A stretch of DNA of 64,000 bases, from NCBI GenBank assembly GCA_947494715.1, contig CANLWG010000003.1, positions 186,001 through 250,000 on the forward strand. Reading direction: 5' to 3'. Positions 62,904 to 64,000 of this stretch are shown here, one piece after another. The stretch's first letter is position 1; the number at the start of each line of letters is the position of its first letter. The notes under the pieces are model-generated. The model ran no database searches, was not told the DNA's origin, and worked only from the letters and a program-made list of their open reading frames with translations. The position numbers and the translations under genes are program-made. The DNA is from an uncultured Flavobacteriaceae bacterium. Its GTDB lineage: Bacteria; Bacteroidota; Bacteroidia; Flavobacteriales; Flavobacteriaceae.

Positions 62904-63634
62904 GTATAAAGAGAACATTGGTCATCGGTGATATACATTCAGGACTAAAAGCTTTGGAACAAGTATTGAAAAGAGCCGCGGCAACTCCTGCGGATAAATT
63001 GATTTTTTTGGGCGACTATGTAGACGGATGGAGTCCGGCAGTTGAGACCGTTAATTTTTTGATACAGCTTTCCAAGACCCATGATTGCGTTTTTATAAGG
63101 GGTAACCACGATGAACTATGTTATGATTGGCTTGTAGACGGGGGAGACAATCCGCTCTGGTTGCAACATGGGGGAAGGGCCACAATGGAATCATATCAAA
63201 AAACGGATTCCGAAACCAGGAATACCCACATGCTATTCTATCAAAATCTGAAAAATTACCATCTGGACGAAAATAACAGACTGTTTTTGCATGCAGGCTT
63301 CACGAATCTAAGAGGTATCGAGTTCGAATATTTCAAACAAACTTTTTATTGGGACCGTACGTTATGGGAATTGGCCAGATCTCTAAATCCCAACCTGACC
63401 AAAGATGACCCGGCCTATCCCAAACGATTGACCCATTACCGTGAGATATACATTGGTCACACCCCAATTTCCAAAATCAGGGCAGTTGAACCACAAAGGG
63501 CCGCCAATGTTTGGAACATTGATACGGGGGCCGCTTTTAAGGGCCCACTTACAGCATTGGATGTGGATACCAAAAGAATCTGGCAGAGCGATCCAGTGCA
63601 TGAATTATATCCAAATGAGAATGGGCGCAATTGA
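62900..63634 (+). CDS. Serine/threonine-type metallophosphoesterase
   Basis: The 244-residue phosphatase has the PPP-family metal motifs GD11-I-H13, 'FLGDYVDGWSP' (D39, D42) and 'RGNHDE' (N69-H70-D71), then 'LHAGF' and 'YIGHTPIS' histidines. It is cytoplasmic and most like bacterial PrpA/ApaH-related phosphatases. The 4-nt overlap with the zinc-ribbon gene (ATGA) suggests one operon. Confidence 0.92.
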   Translation: MSIKRTLVIGDIHSGLKALEQVLKRAAATPADKLIFLGDYVDGWSPAVETVNFLIQLSKTHDCVFIRGNHDELCYDWLVDGGDNPLWLQHGGRATMESYQKTDSETRNTHMLFYQNLKNYHLDENNRLFLHAGFTNLRGIEFEYFKQTFYWDRTLWELARSLNPNLTKDDPAYPKRLTHYREIYIGHTPISKIRAVEPQRAANVWNIDTGAAFKGPLTALDVDTKRIWQSDPVHELYPNENGRN

Positions 63635-63694
63635 AAATCCTCCGTCAAGAAGCCCAATTCCGTATTTTTAACGATCTTTACAAAAAAATAGAAA

Positions 63695-64000
63695 ATGCCT
63701 GAAAAGAATATAAGATTGGAGGTTATGCAGGCTATTGAGCCACAGGTAGAAGGATTTATGGATTCATTTTTGATTCCAATAGAAGAGATATGGCAACCTT
63801 CAGACTTTTTACCGGATTCCCAAAGCGAAAATTTTCATGATAACATTGAACAATTGCGCGAAGAATCCAAGGAATTGGGTTATGACTTTTGGGTGACCAT
63901 GGTTGCAGATACCATAACGGAAGAAGCCTTGCCTACCTATGAATCCTGGTTAATGGATGTTGAAGGCATAAATCAACATGAAGAAGGCGGAAATGGGTGG
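63695..64000 (+). CDS. Acyl-ACP desaturase, N-terminal part
   Basis: The frame runs from the ATG at 63695 to the window edge (102 residues). 'MPEKNIRLEVMQAIEPQVEGF' (first 21, split here as MPEKNIRLEV and MQAIEPQVEGF), 'EIWQPSDFLPD' and 'MVADTITEEALPTYESWL' with the first di-iron Glu are those of plant-type stearoyl-ACP desaturases, which insert a cis double bond in saturated acyl-ACP. The E-E-x-x-H pair lies beyond the edge. Confidence 0.85.
   Translation, partial: MPEKNIRLEVMQAIEPQVEGFMDSFLIPIEEIWQPSDFLPDSQSENFHDNIEQLREESKELGYDFWVTMVADTITEEALPTYESWLMDVEGINQHEEGGNGW

Overview
The window reads as chromosomal DNA of a marine-type member of the Flavobacteriaceae (Bacteroidota). The evidence is the protein set (IPExxxVDY protein, long-form PurF, viroplasmin-RNase H, a complete Bat aerotolerance operon, class II RNR, GH92 enzymes), AT-rich intergenic DNA with promoters of the TTTG-N19-TAnnTTTG type, and Bacteroidota-style lipoprotein signals. 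I cannot name a genus. I see no tRNA, rRNA, IS element, phage, CRISPR array or broken gene. Two genes run off the edges: an AddB-like nuclease on the left and an acyl-ACP desaturase on the right.

Layout. 1-7390: DNA-repair and housekeeping block on the minus strand (addA-like helicase/nuclease, kbl, OmpA/TSP3 porin, addB-like nuclease), with superoxide dismutase divergent. 7391-8470: a gene-free kilobase holding five tandem copies of a putative minus-strand small RNA gene, then a perfect 36-bp palindrome. 8471-17203: core metabolism (purF, PfkB kinase, RNase H, purN on minus; acpP, fabF, rnc, IPExxxVDY, pyk on plus). 17279-22947: small regulatory and redox genes (PAS protein, AraC regulator, a candidate 49-residue protein, AhpD-like protein, cupredoxin-like protein, SDR, TetR regulator with a perfect operator palindrome, DNA polymerase IV).

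23073-33544: a mannoside-utilisation cluster: phosphomannose isomerase fused to a degenerate kinase domain, two divergent GH92 alpha-mannosidases, an (alpha/alpha)6-barrel glycosidase lipoprotein, a GntR/UTRA regulator and a ROK kinase lacking the zinc motif. No SusC/SusD pair lies in it. 33648-35702: CYTH protein, YciI-like lipoprotein, pheS. 35781-40828: SulP transporter, beta-carbonic anhydrase, universal stress protein and second SulP transporter, probably for bicarbonate uptake. 41072-50598: the moxR-DUF58-bat operon.

50757-64000: aldo/keto reductase, SDR, AlbA_2-domain protein, serine hydrolase with TPRs next to an ECF sigma factor and its overlapping membrane partner, fructokinase-like PfkB, adenosylcobalamin-dependent ribonucleotide reductase, then an SPFH/GYF protein, a zinc-ribbon membrane protein and a phosphatase that recall the Bacillus YdjI/YdjG membrane-stress pair, and the start of an acyl-ACP desaturase.

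The observation I consider most likely to be new is the five-copy small-RNA array at 7486-8377. Each copy has a TAnnTT(T/A)G box at a fixed 5-nt distance from a conserved ~40-nt core, followed by an intrinsic-terminator hairpin whose arms differ between copies by compensating changes.
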